A DNA stretch of 64,000 nt from Diphasiastrum complanatum (Eukaryota > Streptophyta > Lycopodiopsida > Lycopodiales > Lycopodiaceae). Below the pieces are notes generated by a model. That model saw nothing but the letters and a program-made list of their open reading frames with translations. It made no database searches and had not been told where the DNA came from. The translations under genes and the position numbers were made by a program. Location of the stretch: assembly GCA_029204225.1 (NCBI GenBank), contig CM055100.1:31565592-31629591 (forward strand), given 5' to 3'. Shown here one piece after another: positions 1-10,157 of the stretch (positions are counted from its first letter, which is position 1; the number at the start of each line of letters is the position of its first letter).

Positions 1-1810
1 CTTTGCAAAAATCAATAAATTCTGTCAAAAAATACTCACCACCTCCATCAGATCTCAAAGTTTTGATGCAACATCTTGTTTGCTTTTCAACTAATGCCTT
101 GAATTCCTTGAACTCAGCAAAAGCATCTGATTTTTTGCTTATGAAATAAATCCAAATGCATCTTCTATAATCATCAATGAAGGTGATAAAGTAATAGTAG
201 CCACTAAGAGATCTAGTCTGCATAGGTCCACATAGATCACTGTGGACAAGATCTAGGATGCCACTGGCTCTCCTTGCTCCACTTTTGGGAAACCTCTCTC
301 TGTGTTGTTTTTCCAAAATGCAACCTTCACAAATTTTTCCTTCAAAAGAAATATCAGGCAATCCTATAACTAGATTACCTCTTTTGAGAATCTGTAAACT
401 TTGAGCACTAATATGACCGAATCATTGATGCCAAAGATCACTTTGGCTATCAACTGTGCTTACCATAGCTTGAGCAAAAGATCTCGCATTCAATTTGTAG
501 AGTCGATTCTCGTTGACTCTAGCTCCTATAGCAATCACTTTGTAGTGATTCTTGATGTCTTTGACAAGACATTTGTCGCTGTCAAACTCAATCGTGAGTT
601 GTTGATCAGCCATCGTCCCAACAGATAGTAGATTGTTAGCTAAGCCAGGTACATATTGCACATTGCTTATCCGCTTTATCTTCCCGCTGGCTAACTTCAC
701 TGGTACCACTCCAACTCCTTTAACAGATAGCAATTTGCCATCGGCTTGTCCAACTTCATCACCATCGTGAGTTTCCTTGAGTTCTGAAAACCACTCTTTC
801 CTTGAAGTCATGTGCTTGGATGCACCACTATCAATGTACCAGGTATCCTTGGTTTCATCACTTGTCATTACTGCTGTAATGAACAATTTTGAGCTCTCAC
901 CTGTATCATCTTCATATTGATCATCATCGTATTGATGTTGATCAGTATAATTGTTTTCATAATAACAATCATCAAATTGATGTTGATCAGCATAATTTCC
1001 CACTTGCCCTTTGTCTTTTCTTTGTTCCATCTCCTTTTGTTTCTTGAAGCATTCACGCTCCCAGTGGCCAGGTTTGTTGCAATACCTACAATTTCCAGGT
1101 TTATTTTGCTTGAAATAGCAGCGTCCTTGACCTCGGCCTTGATTCCATTGGTGTCTTCCATGACCAAATCTACCACCACGTCCCCCGACTGCAAGAGCTT
1201 GATCAAGTCCCCTGTTGCGATGACTCAAGTTCTCTTGACATTGTTCTTTCTGCAAAAGCAATCCACCTAACTCTTCATAGGTTGGAAGATTTTCCCGTGT
1301 GGCTATACTTGTCACAAACATCTGATGGAACTCACTCAAACTATTCAATGTCAATTGCACGATCTCACGATCCTGTACTCGCTCTCCAACTGCTGCTAAT
1401 TGGTCACGAATCTCTTTGATCTTTAGTAGGTGATCAGCAACAGTTGCACTATCATCCATCCACAATGTGTGCAGCTTCATCTTTAGGAATAACACTCGAG
1501 ATGTGTTTGTGATCTCAAACAATGCCTTCAACGTATCCCATGCTTCTATTGGTCCTTTTGGGTCCAAAATGTAGGGAATAATTGCATCTCTAACTAATAA
1601 GTTGATGAAATTCTGTGCTTTTCGTTTTCTCCTGTCAAATGCCCATTGATCTTCTTCAATCAATGGCCTTGTCTCTTCACCTGTCACGATCTCCCATAGC
1701 TCCTTTTCCATCAAAATGTTCTTCAGTTTGAATTTCCAAACTACATAGTTGTCGGCTCCTATCAATTTGCTTGACTCATTAAAGACACTCTCGCTTAGAG
1801 TTGCCATCAC
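1..1810 (-). pseudogene. Copia-A gag-protease-integrase polyprotein, interrupted by one stop
   Basis: The open frame starts at 1810 and runs 462 codons to a TGA at 422-424, then stays open in the same frame to the window edge. Seen: a copia gag domain (residues ~20-190, with a VADHLLKIKEIRDQL block), a CCHC zinc knuckle C-x2-C-x4-H-x4-C at ~241-254, the retropepsin active site WYIDSGASKH at ~325-334, and the pre-integrase LWHQ. After the stop come FGH, an HSDLCGP (first catalytic Asp) and LRSDGGGEY (second catalytic Asp). The third catalytic residue is outside the window. The stop stands where the family has Arg (LWHQ-R-FGH), consistent with CGA to TGA. Gag packages RNA; protease and integrase process the polyprotein and insert the cDNA. 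The single nonsense codon makes this copy probably non-functional. Confidence 0.9.
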
Positions 1811-1920
1811 TAGATAGACAAGTCTGGATCACAAAAATGGCTCAGTCTGAGCACACAACTTAGTCTCCAAATTTTATCACGCCACAAAACTGTATAATTT
1901 TTTTTTTTGGTTATACACCT

Positions 1921-2165
1921 GATATCAAAATGGAATACGAAAGGACGACTGCTCAGGATCTTTTTTAACTTGTGCACGTGGATCCGATATTGGAGCATGC
2001 GATATCGGACTGGAATGCGGATGTACAACTGCTCGGAATTTTCTTTAGCTCATGCGCTTGGATCCGATATCGGTACGAACATGCGATATCGTACTAGAGC
2101 GCAGATGTACGACTGCTCGGGTTTTTCTTCAGCTAGCGCGCTTGGATCCGATATTGGTACGGGGA
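1921..2165 (-). repeat. Three-unit tandem repeat in copia-A leader
   Basis: Units of about 80, 84 and 80 bp start at 1921, 2001 and 2085. Each begins with GATATC, contains an ACTGCTCGG-like block and ends with GGATCCGATAT plus ATGC. The same three-unit array with the same 80/84 spacing is present in copia-B (18084-18321), so it belongs to the element and is older than both insertions. It lies in the transcribed but untranslated leader between the primer-binding site and gag. Function unknown; a packaging or structural role is only a guess. Confidence 0.85.
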
Positions 2166-2329
2166 AAAAAAAAAAAAGAGAGAATATAGAGGAATGTTCC
2201 AGATTTCCTACTTCAGCACGGCGGCTACGCCGCCTCCTCTTTGCTTAGATTTCAAAACGAGTGATCGTTCAAACAGACAAATATCAATAATGTGAAAGGT
2301 ATGAAGCCTCAAAGCTCTAAATGGCAGTA

Positions 2330-2662
2330 CTAGACAATGTCTAGTGTGGTTTGTTGTACCCCAAACAAACAAATGAGAGATTTCTTGGCACAACTCTCTG
2401 ACAAATGACACTTTTCACAAAGATTAAAAAAAATATTGTAAAACTTTTCCCACTCAACAGATTTTAAATCTGTTTGATGCTGCCCTGGCCTTTTCGATGC
2501 CTCCGAGACTGTGTCTTCGTTCCCCACTAATAATTGTGAGCTCCAAAACCTGCAAAATACATCAAGAAGGATTTCTTCCAACCGTTTTTGTCTCTCCAAG
2601 CTTTCACCTCCTGTGAAGGATTTTCTCACTTCATTGCGGAGCCTGTGACAAGCAGTATCCAC
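2330..2662 (-). other. Leader open frame of copia-A (up to 110 codons), unknown
   Basis: An ATG-initiated frame begins about 26 bp inside the primer-binding site. Its first ~65 residues (rich in Arg, Lys and Glu, with a RQKRLEEI block) are also open in copia-B at 18632-18829. I do not recognise the product. It may be a small leader ORF of this copia family or just conserved leader RNA. A test is the synonymous versus replacement differences between the A and B copies. Confidence 0.3.
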
Positions 2663-2687
2663 TGATCAGGCACGCAGGACTATCGTA

Positions 2688-2699
2688 GCTCTGATACCA
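2688..2699 (-). other. Copia-A primer-binding site
   Basis: The minus strand reads TGGTATCAGAGC, complementary to the 3' end of plant initiator tRNA-Met, directly next to the LTR end that terminates in TTGACA. This is where minus-strand DNA synthesis starts in copia elements. Confidence 0.9.
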
Positions 2700-2875
2700 T
2701 GTCAAGAATCAGATATGCAACATCAAGCATTCACCATAAGCAATCACCAAGTAGGGAGGCGGAAGAAGAACACACAATATCACTCTATCACACTACAATT
2801 ATACTGAATATAAAATGTACATATAAATCCTGAACCCTGATAGAGAGAGAAAACCTACGAATAGTTATGCTCGTG
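2700..2875 (-). repeat. Copia-A 5' LTR, incomplete
   Basis: It aligns with the short LTR of copia-B (18867-19080), including the block with tgaaccct, gagagagaaaac and the TTGACA end next to the PBS. Relative to B it lacks an internal piece near 2861 and its outer end, stopping at about 2875 where gypsy integrase sequence begins. Confidence 0.75.
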
Positions 2876-2923
2876 AGAACTGTACCTATCAAGAATTTGA
2901 GAATGAAGATTGGGTGTATTTAC
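2876..2923 (+). pseudogene. Gypsy integrase C-terminal part, left fragment
   Basis: The plus-strand frame reads EFENEDWVYL up to the copia-C insertion point. This is the GDWVYLKL-type block of Ty3/gypsy integrase. The same frame continues at 7361, after the inserted copia-C, once one copy of the duplicated TTTAC is discounted. The two fragments are therefore halves of one gypsy integrase. Confidence 0.75.
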
Positions 2924-4304
2924 TGTTGGAGAAAGAGAGTGTGTCGTGCGTGAGAAACGAAAATAGCTCGAAAAGAAAACGAACACGAAAAATAAGCGAA
3001 CTCAAAACTCAAACGAGAAACGAACTCGAATAGAAAGGGTTCGTGCGTAGTGGAATGAGTTATATTACTCTTTCCCTAAGCATGACTACGTCTATCAGAA
3101 ACGAACAAAACGTTAGTGTAGAAATCACTGTCGTTCTGATTACGTAGCCAAACATTAACAAAACATCAGAAGAATAATTTGTCACAAACAATTAGACAAA
3201 TTAGTTGTCACGAATGATTCGCGAAGAGCTAGACTGAGCCCGACAGATAATTAGTCGCGAATGATTCGCGAAAGACAAGACTAAATATTAGTTGTCAACA
3301 ACTAGACTAATAATAACTCGCTAAGAACAGATTACCAGATTGAGCAACAAGAAAGTCAGAGAAAATGAAGAAAAAACATAGCAATATTGACACAAATCTG
3401 AACGTAGAACAACAGAGCTGTTATCAGATTAAGTATAGCAAAATATACATGTCAATAATGTTGTGGAGCACAAGACAATAGCGGACGAAACCGCATGCTC
3501 TACAAAGCTAATTCAATCTGTGAAAAGGAATGAACCTGTTATTGACAATACAAAAGAATTAGTGCGCAAGGCATCTACTTTGTCTATCTCTGATAAGCGT
3601 CTGATGCTATTATTTTACACACACTTGTTATGGAATACGCAAGTGGTATTCAATATATATACACAATGTTACAGGTGTGCAGATGAAGAAAGTACAAAGT
3701 GGATGTGCTGTCTGTAGGAGATCGTGGGTGGCTGCTGTCGTTGTCAAATCTGTTAGCACAGTTGTATGGGATGAGCGTGAAAAGGCCGCGACGTCAGCCT
3801 TTGCTGAAATGAACGTTGGTGAAAATGCAAAAAATGCGTCACTCTGACGAAATGTCTTAGGATTTGATTTACAGGGTGCCTTTGCTTTCTAGGACACCTT
3901 TGGCATTTTTTAAGGTAGTGTCACCTTTTTGTAAGGCATTTTGTCAAATCTGATTGCACAGTGCATGGGATGAGCATGAGAAGGCCGCGACGTCAGCCTT
4001 CGCTAAAATTAACATTGATGAAAATGCGAGAAATGCGACACTCTGACAAATGCCTTAAAAATTGATTTACAGGGTACCTTTGCTTTTCTATAAGGGCACC
4101 TTTGGCGTTTGTAGGGCAGTGTCGTCTTTTTCGCCTGTCACAAATCATGTGTAAAAACACAGTGTCGTCTTTTTCGCCTTCTTTTTGCCTATCTTATTTT
4201 ACGTGTAAATATGCAGACTGTGCAACAACACAAGTAAAATACAATAGCATAAATGGAGGCAGATTAACATAGGATTTAGGAGAGTAAAGGAGATAAATCC
4301 AAGC
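2924..4304 (-). repeat. Copia-C 3' LTR with internal tandem duplication
   Basis: About 1.38 kb, matching the 5' LTR (6256-7360) and the LTRs of copia-D (20545-21609) and copia-E (39530-40229). A block of roughly 200 bp (starting near 3742 with ttgtcaaatctgtt) is repeated in tandem from about 3944 to 4130. The other LTR copies have it once. The purine tract (minus strand, eight G) adjoins at about 4305-4313. The LTR contains several TTCGCGAA palindromes, for example near 3221 and 3263. Confidence 0.85.
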
Positions 4305-6255
4305 CCCCCCCTTAATCTGGATCCGTGAATGCCTCGATCTTCAGACTAAGCAATGCACAAAATTTGTTGTGTGCATTAACACTTAATGCACTCGTGAATA
4401 TATCTACAACCATTACCTGCATTCTGCAGTACGTTAAGCTCACCTCCTTGTTGAGAACCTTGCCCCTGATGTAGTGATATCTAATTTCAATGTGCTTACT
4501 CCTAGAGTGAGATCTAGGGTTGGCCGATAAGGCAATAGCACTCTGATCATCACAGAATAAAATTGTAGAGTTATACTAATACAGATTAACGTTTGACAAT
4601 AAATTTCTCAACCAAAACGCTTTCTTAATAGATTGAGAAGTAGTAATGTATTCTGCATCTGTAGAAGAAAGTGCGATAGAGGTTTGCTTACAACTGTTCC
4701 ATGAGATAGGACTTTCGTTGAAGAAGAATGTAAATCTAGATGTGGACTTACGGTTGTCTACATCTCCTCCCCAGCTTGCATCAGAATATCCACTGAGCTG
4801 ATGAAGATTGTCGTTGCTGACATCTCCATAGCAGATGCACTGGTCTATGGTAGCTCGAATATACCTCATGACTCTTATGAGAGCCTTCCAATGGGTAATG
4901 CCAAGATTAGCCATATATTGGCTGAGTGAGCTTACTACAAAAGAGATATTTGGTCTTGTGCAGACAATTGCGTACATGAGAGATCCAAGTATCGATCGAT
5001 AAGGATACTCTCTCATCTGCTCCTCTTCCTACTTGGTCTAGAGACATTGGTCCTTTGACAAATGCAAGCCTGGATCCATCGGTCAGTGAGCTAATTTACA
5101 ATTCATTAGATTGTATCTGTTAAGAACATTGTGAAGATACCTTTGTTGAGTGATGTAAATCAGTCGTCTCGCTCTGTCTCTGTGGATCTGAATGCCCAGA
5201 CGGAAGTGAGCTTCACCCAGATTGGTCATGTCGAACTCTAAAAACAAAATCTGCTTAGAATCCTTGACCAAATTGGTATTCTTGCTGAAAAGCAACGTAT
5301 CATCCATGTATAAGGTGATGATAATGAAGGATTGTTGCACTGACTTGGAATAGACGTTACAATCAGCAGTGCTTGGTTTGAATCCTTGTTCGATGAGGAA
5401 TGTGTTGATCATTTGAAACCAAGCTCTGGCAGACTGTTTCAAGCCGTAAAGTGCTTTGTGGAGTTTATAGACATGATTCTTCATACCTTCCAGAACGTAT
5501 CCTTCGGGCTAGATCATGTAGATGTCTTCTTGTATAACTCCATTCAGATATCCTGTTTGCACATCAAGTTGATGTACTTCGAGGTTGGCAGCTGCAGCAT
5601 AAGACAAGAGCATTCGGATTGACGAATGCTTGACTGCTGGACTGAAAGTCTCGCTGTAGTCGACGTTGGAGATCTGAGTGAATCCTCATGCTACCAGTCT
5701 TGCCTTCCTTTGATCAATTGCTCCATTGGCATTGTATTTGATCTTGAAGATCCATTTGCAATCAATGATATTGCAGCCAATAGGAACTTCGACTAGAGAC
5801 CACATCTGGTTCTTGATTAGAAAGGAATACTCTGCTTCTCTCCAAAGATCAGAGTCTGGTTGGCTGAGTGCCTCTTCGACTATCATCGGTTCCTGTATCA
5901 AGAGACATGCAGACTCAAGAGTATACCTTTTGGGCTGTGTGCGCACTCGACTTGATCTTCTGGGAGGATTCGACTGATGAACCACTCTTAGGACTTGTTG
6001 CTGGGTAGCAGCAACGTCTTTGTCTGATTCCTTGTCAAGAAGTGGGTCGACAATAGACACGCCTGAGCCAGAAGCTCGGCCAGTCGTGTCAATGACAGGT
6101 GATGAAGGTTCTCCTAGAGAAATATCCTTGCCTTTGATGTCGACGAACTGATCCTCGATAAAGACTGTATCTTGGCTATATAAGATTTGCTGGGTATTAG
6201 GATGGTCAAATCATAAGCTTGTATGTATTATCAAGTGAAGTATATCTAATCAGGA
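4305..6255 (-). pseudogene. Copia-C integrase end, reverse transcriptase and RNase H, broken
   Basis: Open pieces on the minus strand. 5686-6060: end of integrase and RT start, with CKWIFKIKYNANGAID. 5083-5484: RT core with ALYGLKQSARAWF and the catalytic LYMDDTLLF. 4576-5016: RNase H with SGYSDASWGGD and SSTDAEY. The RNase H tail (CDDQSA, HSRSKHIEIRYHYIRG) continues past a stop at 4576-4578 down to about 4321. A TGA at 5686-5688 follows RLVA, where copia proteins have Arg-Gly (RLVARGFTQ). The same stop is present in copia-D. Reverse transcriptase copies element RNA; RNase H removes the RNA strand. This copy is inactive. Confidence 0.85.
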
Positions 6256-7360
6256 TGCGCAGTGGAATGAGCTATATTACTCTTTCCCTAAGCATGACTA
6301 CGTCTATCAGAAATGAACAGAACATTAGTGATAGAAATCACGGTCGTTCTGATTACGTAGCCAAACATTAACAAAACATCAGAAGAATAATTTGTCGCGA
6401 ACAACTAGACAAATTATTTGTCGCGAATGATTTGCGAAGAGCTAGACTGAGCTCGACTGATAATTAGTCGCGAATGATTCGCAGAAGACAAGACTAAATA
6501 TTAGTCGTCAACAACTAGACAAATAATAACTCGCTAAGAACAGATTACCAGATTGAGCAACAAGAAAGTTAGACAGAATGAAGAAAAAACATAGCAATAT
6601 CGACACAAATTTGAACGTAGAACAACAGAGCTGTTATCAGATTAAGTATAGCAAAATATACATGTCAATAATGTTGTGGAGCACAAGACAATAGCGGATG
6701 AAATCGCATGCTCTACAAAGCTAATTCAATATGTGAAAAGAAATGAACCTGTTACTGACAATACAAAAGAATCAGTGCGCAAGGCATCTATTTTGTCTAT
6801 CTCTGATAAGCGTCTGATGCTATTATTTTACACACACTTGTTATGGAATACGCAAGTGGTATTCAATATATACACACAATGTTACAGGTGTGCAGATGAA
6901 GAAAGTACAAAGTGGATGTGCTATCTGTAGGAGATCATGGGTGGCTGCTGTCGTTGTCAAATCTGTTAGCACAGTTGTATGGGATGAGCGTGAAAAGGCC
7001 GCGATGTCAGCCTTTGCTGAAATGGACGTCGGTGAAGATGCGAAAAATGCATCACTCTGACGAAATGCCTTAGGATTGATTTACAGGGTGCCTTTGCTTT
7101 CTAGGGCACCTTTGGCATTTTGTAAGGTAGTGTCGTCTTTTTCGCTTGTCACGAATCACGTGTAAAAATACAGTGTCGCATTTTTTGCCTCTTTTTTGCC
7201 TGTGAGAATTTACTTGTATTTAGGTAGATAGTCGCGTTTTATTCGTCTGTCTTATTTTACATGTAAATATGCAGACTATGCGACAACATGAGTAAAAATA
7301 CAGCATTAGTGGAGGTAGATTAAAATGGGATTTAGGAGAGTAGAGGAGATAAATGCAACA
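6256..7360 (-). repeat. Copia-C 5' LTR, inner end deleted
   Basis: It matches the 3' LTR from its base 3044 onward, so about 120 bp at the inner end and the primer-binding site are gone. It carries one copy of the block that is duplicated in the 3' LTR. Its outer end CAACA abuts the TTTAC duplication at 7361-7365. Confidence 0.85.
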
Positions 7361-7766
7361 TTTACTAGTCCCTTCGAAGTCGAAGGTGCTACGCACAGGA
7401 AAGTGCACCAAGTTATCTCCTAGGTATTGTGGACCATGGTTGATTATTAAGAAGGTGAGCCAAGTAGCTTATAAGCTACAGCTATCTGTAGGATGCAAGC
7501 TGCATCCAGTATTCCATGTTAGCAAACTGAAGAAATGTTTGCACAATGGCGATAGCTTGGTGGAAGGTCTAGAGTCTCTAGAGGAGAAAGACACCACAAG
7601 TTATGGGCCAGAAAGAATCCTAGATCGAAGGGAGTGACAATTGCGGAATCGTCTCTTTCAAGAGTATCTAGTAACCTGGAAAGGGCATCCGTTGTCAAAT
7701 GCTACCTGGGAGATGCGACAAGCGTTGCAGAAGTCTTACCCAAATTTTGTCATCGAGGACCGATGA
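7361..7766 (+). pseudogene. Gypsy integrase C-terminus with chromodomain (chromovirus type)
   Basis: The frame reads KLSPRYCGPWLIIKKV and LHPVFHVSKLKKC, the hallmark GPF/Y-like module at the integrase C-terminus of Ty3/gypsy. It continues to ERILDRRE and a TGA at 7635-7637. The same frame then gives EYLVTWKGHPLSNATWE, a chromodomain core with the aromatic WKG and ATWE motifs, and ends at TGA 7764-7766. Chromodomains of chromoviruses direct insertion to certain chromatin. The single internal stop, plus the copia-C insertion upstream, makes it dead. The 5' part of this gypsy element is not in the window. Confidence 0.85.
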
Positions 7767-8330
7767 CTTGCCAGAGGAGAGAAGGCTTGTTAGAGTCCAA
7801 TTACGACTCTATCATGATCTCGGCACGACCGGTCACCAGAGGTCCTGAGGCCAAGTTTTGGCAAGGGCCGGTGACCGATGAGGACATCTGTCCCAAGTTG
7901 GGACCGGTGCGTCACGAGCAGTGACCTGGTGACAAGCTGTCAGAGATGCAGTGTGTCTTGACCGTCAGGACCCTAGCCGTTAGTGATGAGATGCTAGCCG
8001 GCAAGTAGTCGGGGTGACCAAGAGTGTCACAGGTCTTTGTCGGGAACGGGGGTGGTACCCTATGAGTCACTCAGTATTTAGGTCACAGGGGCCAGGCATG
8101 CCAAGTGGACTGATCACCCACAGGTGGATGCCATGTGCCAGTTGATGAGAATAGCAGGTAGAAGGACTCAAGGAGGGGGTGCCTATGGTTGGGAGGTTCA
8201 TTCTACACACCGACTTCTAGGAGCTTGGAGAGACTGGCTTGTGACACAGTAGCAGTAGCTGCTCCTGCCAAGTCGGCTCTATCCGGCCTTCAACCCCGGA
8301 AATTTCTCCATCAGTGCTCGTATCAGAGCG
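7767..8330 (+). repeat. Probable 3' LTR region of the gypsy element
   Basis: Directly after the chromodomain stop is a purine-rich run (agaggagagaagg, ~7774-7786) followed by TGTTAGAGTCC at about 7788, a plausible polypurine tract and LTR start. Base composition is GC-richer than the flanks. The right boundary is not clear: TCGTATCAGAGC at 8318-8329 resembles a primer-binding site, which would be out of place after a 3' LTR. An internal 100-codon frame at 8189-8491 has no recognisable domain. Confidence 0.4.
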
Positions 8331-8990
8331 TTCTGACGTTTCCCCCGGAATTTCCCTTCAAGAAAAGAAAGCCTACTAGAAAACTGCAAAAGGAAGTGAG
8401 AGGATTGCACAAATTCATATTTCAAAATAGTCGTTCTTGGGCATGGATAATTGAGATGGATGCGACGAACACATCAATGCCGTGCAGGTAAGATTTTTGT
8501 CACAATTGCATAATTTGTGACACATGGATACATCAAAATCAGATGCACCTCAAATCTGTCGAAATTCGATGTCCATTTTAAAATGTTATTGCCACACTTT
8601 TCCGATTATCAAAGCATTGCTTTGAAATAAATTTTAGTGAATGTCGGAGTTTGAAGTGTACACTAGCATATTATAAAATTGCACTAGTATTGTCAAAAGC
8701 CTGAATCGGTAATCTCGCAATATGTTATTTTGTGGCATGATACAATTTGAAGCTCGACGCCATTGGATTTTGTCATAAAACATTGATGTTTTGCCACATT
8801 TGTATGATTAACCATTGACAAGAGTCCAAAAAAATCATGGTTATCATGTAGGTCGACATTTACTCATGATGTACTTGTTGACATGACCCTCATTTCAGAG
8901 TGCAAACGAAATAAAGTTGTGCCAAATGAACTCCTCTAAGAGTGCAAGTAGTGATCCATCCTCGTCCAACGTTGCATGAAGATCATGAAG
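8331..8990. other. No gene recognised
   Basis: AT-rich sequence between the gypsy end and a SINE-like head. No open frame with a recognisable domain and no clear repeat was seen. Confidence 0.5.
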
Positions 8991-9017
8991 TGCTTATTGG
9001 TTTTCAAGGGGAGGCTC

Positions 9018-9065
9018 GGGCTTGGACCCCGAAAACTTTGGATGCCAAGCTAACCAATTGAGCCA
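9018..9065 (-). repeat. tRNA-derived SINE head (A and B boxes)
   Basis: The minus strand reads TGGCTCAATTGG (9065-9054), a good RNA polymerase III A box. About 24 bases further is GGGTCCAAGCCC (9029-9018), a B-box-like element. Spacing fits a tRNA-like promoter, but the flanks do not form a normal acceptor stem, so a SINE is more likely than a tRNA gene. The body would extend to lower coordinates. No poly(A) tail or target duplication was identified, so its length is unknown. Confidence 0.5.
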
Positions 9066-9292
9066 ACCCATTAGGTAATAAGTTCATAAGTGGCATGATA
9101 ATGTCTCTAATTTCGTGATGTAAGTTGGATAAGCGTGGGCCACTCCATCCAAGGATACACTCAACCGACCCAAACAACCCTAAAAGTGAGTGACCCAAGC
9201 ATGGAAGCCAAAGTGAGAACAAGGCAGACCCTAGGGCGAAAGGGGAATGGGTATGACCCTCAAAAAAGCTCCTACAACCCTAAGGTCACCTG

Positions 9293-9301
9293 ACACGTGG
9301 C
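9293..9301 (+). promoter_or_regulatory. ABRE/G-box upstream of the ERD15-like gene
   Basis: ACACGTGGC is the classic abscisic-acid responsive element core bound by bZIP factors. It lies about 1.05 kb before the start codon but probably only 100-350 bp before the spliced leader exon ending at 9651. It fits a dehydration- and ABA-responsive gene. The match is exact; use in vivo is inferred. Confidence 0.5.
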
Positions 9302-9651
9302 TGTTGGGCATTGGCAGAGCCAGGCTGGCAGCCTTACCGTCACATCCTGGGGAGTCGGTACCAACCCACTCTCTCAAACGTCTTCTTTAAAATTATTATC
9401 TTCATATTCATTCATGTGCCAGACGAAGAAGGTGCATCGATCTTGCTGTTTTTGTCATAGAGTTTTTCGTCGATCATCACCTCATAGACCGACCTTTCTC
9501 TGGCGGTGGCTTGAAATCAACGCTTTATTGATGCCGATCTGGATCTGGAGGATTCGTCTTTTTCTGATGTCATTTGTATATTTTGGAGTTGGAGCGCTTG
9601 AACCTTGAATTGCTGATCGTCTTCTGACTTGGATCAGTGTCAGTCGTGCAG

Positions 9652-10089
9652 GTATATGCCCCCCGTCTCTTTCATATTTGATTGCTGCTGTTCTGCATAT
9701 TCATACAGCTTTTCAATATTATTACAGTAATCTTTTGCATTCAATACTTTGTTGCATCTTCAGACTTTTTCGTACTTGCATAAGTTTCAGACATGTAGGT
9801 ATATTGGCAGGCTTTTTGCATATTATAATACTATTTATCATCGGTCGCTCCATTGCAGGCTTGCTCTTCTTGCATTTAGTCATCGTCTGTCATCCTTATG
9901 GTCCGACTGGTCGCATATCGTTTCGCATCTTGCAAATTTTTGTTCCTCTTTTAGGGGTGGTTCACTTTGTGTTTCACTCGTTCTTCTAGGCATGTGCATA
10001 TGTTCTCTTTTTTTCCCCCGTGTATGCGTATATTGCTTTTGATATTGTCGGTATATTGACTGGTCTTTGTTTCATTTGCATTTTTGCAG
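9652..10089 (+). other. Probable 5' UTR intron of the ERD15-like gene
   Basis: Donor CGTGCAG|GTATATG at 9652 and acceptor TTTGCATTTTTGCAG at 10089, with a long T-rich stretch before it, define a 438-bp intron. The leader exon upstream ends at 9651 (start unknown, perhaps near 9390). The next exon runs 10090-10687 and contains the start codon. A hydrophobic open frame in this interval (9678-9989) is intron sequence, not a gene. Confidence 0.55.
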
Positions 10090-10157
10090 CCGACATTTTA
10101 TCTGGTGCTTTACTATTTGTCGGATCTCTTCTTTCACCTTCTCGGAACATCTTGTGT

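Larger units (their letters stand above)
1..2875 (-). mobile_element. Copia-A: Ty1/copia retrotransposon, 5' part, cut by window edge
   Basis: Reading right to left on the minus strand: partial 5' LTR (2700-2875), primer-binding site (2688-2699), a long leader of about 880 bp with tandem repeats, then gag, protease and the first part of integrase, running off the window at base 1. The order LTR-PBS-gag-PR-INT identifies Ty1/copia. A close relative, copia-B, lies at 17178-19080. The outer end of the LTR is lost where it meets gypsy sequence at about 2876, so no target duplication can be checked. Confidence 0.9.
2924..7360 (-). mobile_element. Copia-C: complete insertion with internal deletions
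   Basis: Both ends are visible. On the plus strand the left end begins TGTTGG (2924) and the right end finishes CAACA (7360), an inverted pair typical of LTR ends. TTTAC is duplicated at 2919-2923 and 7361-7365. The element inserted into a gypsy integrase ORF. Order on the minus strand: 5' LTR lacking its inner ~120 bp (6256-7360), end of integrase plus RT and RNase H (4305-6255), purine tract, 3' LTR (2924-4304). Primer-binding site, gag, protease and the integrase core are absent, so this copy could move only with help from a relative. Copia-D and copia-E belong to the same family. Confidence 0.9.

Noticed and set aside
7220-7411. Minus-strand 63-codon frame at the copia-C/gypsy junction
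   Set aside because: It spans the insertion border and has no domain.
8318-8329. PBS-like TCGTATCAGAGC
   Set aside because: It follows what should be a 3' LTR, where no primer-binding site is expected, and has a mismatch in the critical TGG; probably chance.
9678-10042. Hydrophobic plus-strand frames of ~100 codons before the ERD15-like gene
   Set aside because: They lie mostly in the T-rich 5' UTR intron (9652-10089), overlap each other in two frames and have no family match; T-rich introns often read as hydrophobic frames.
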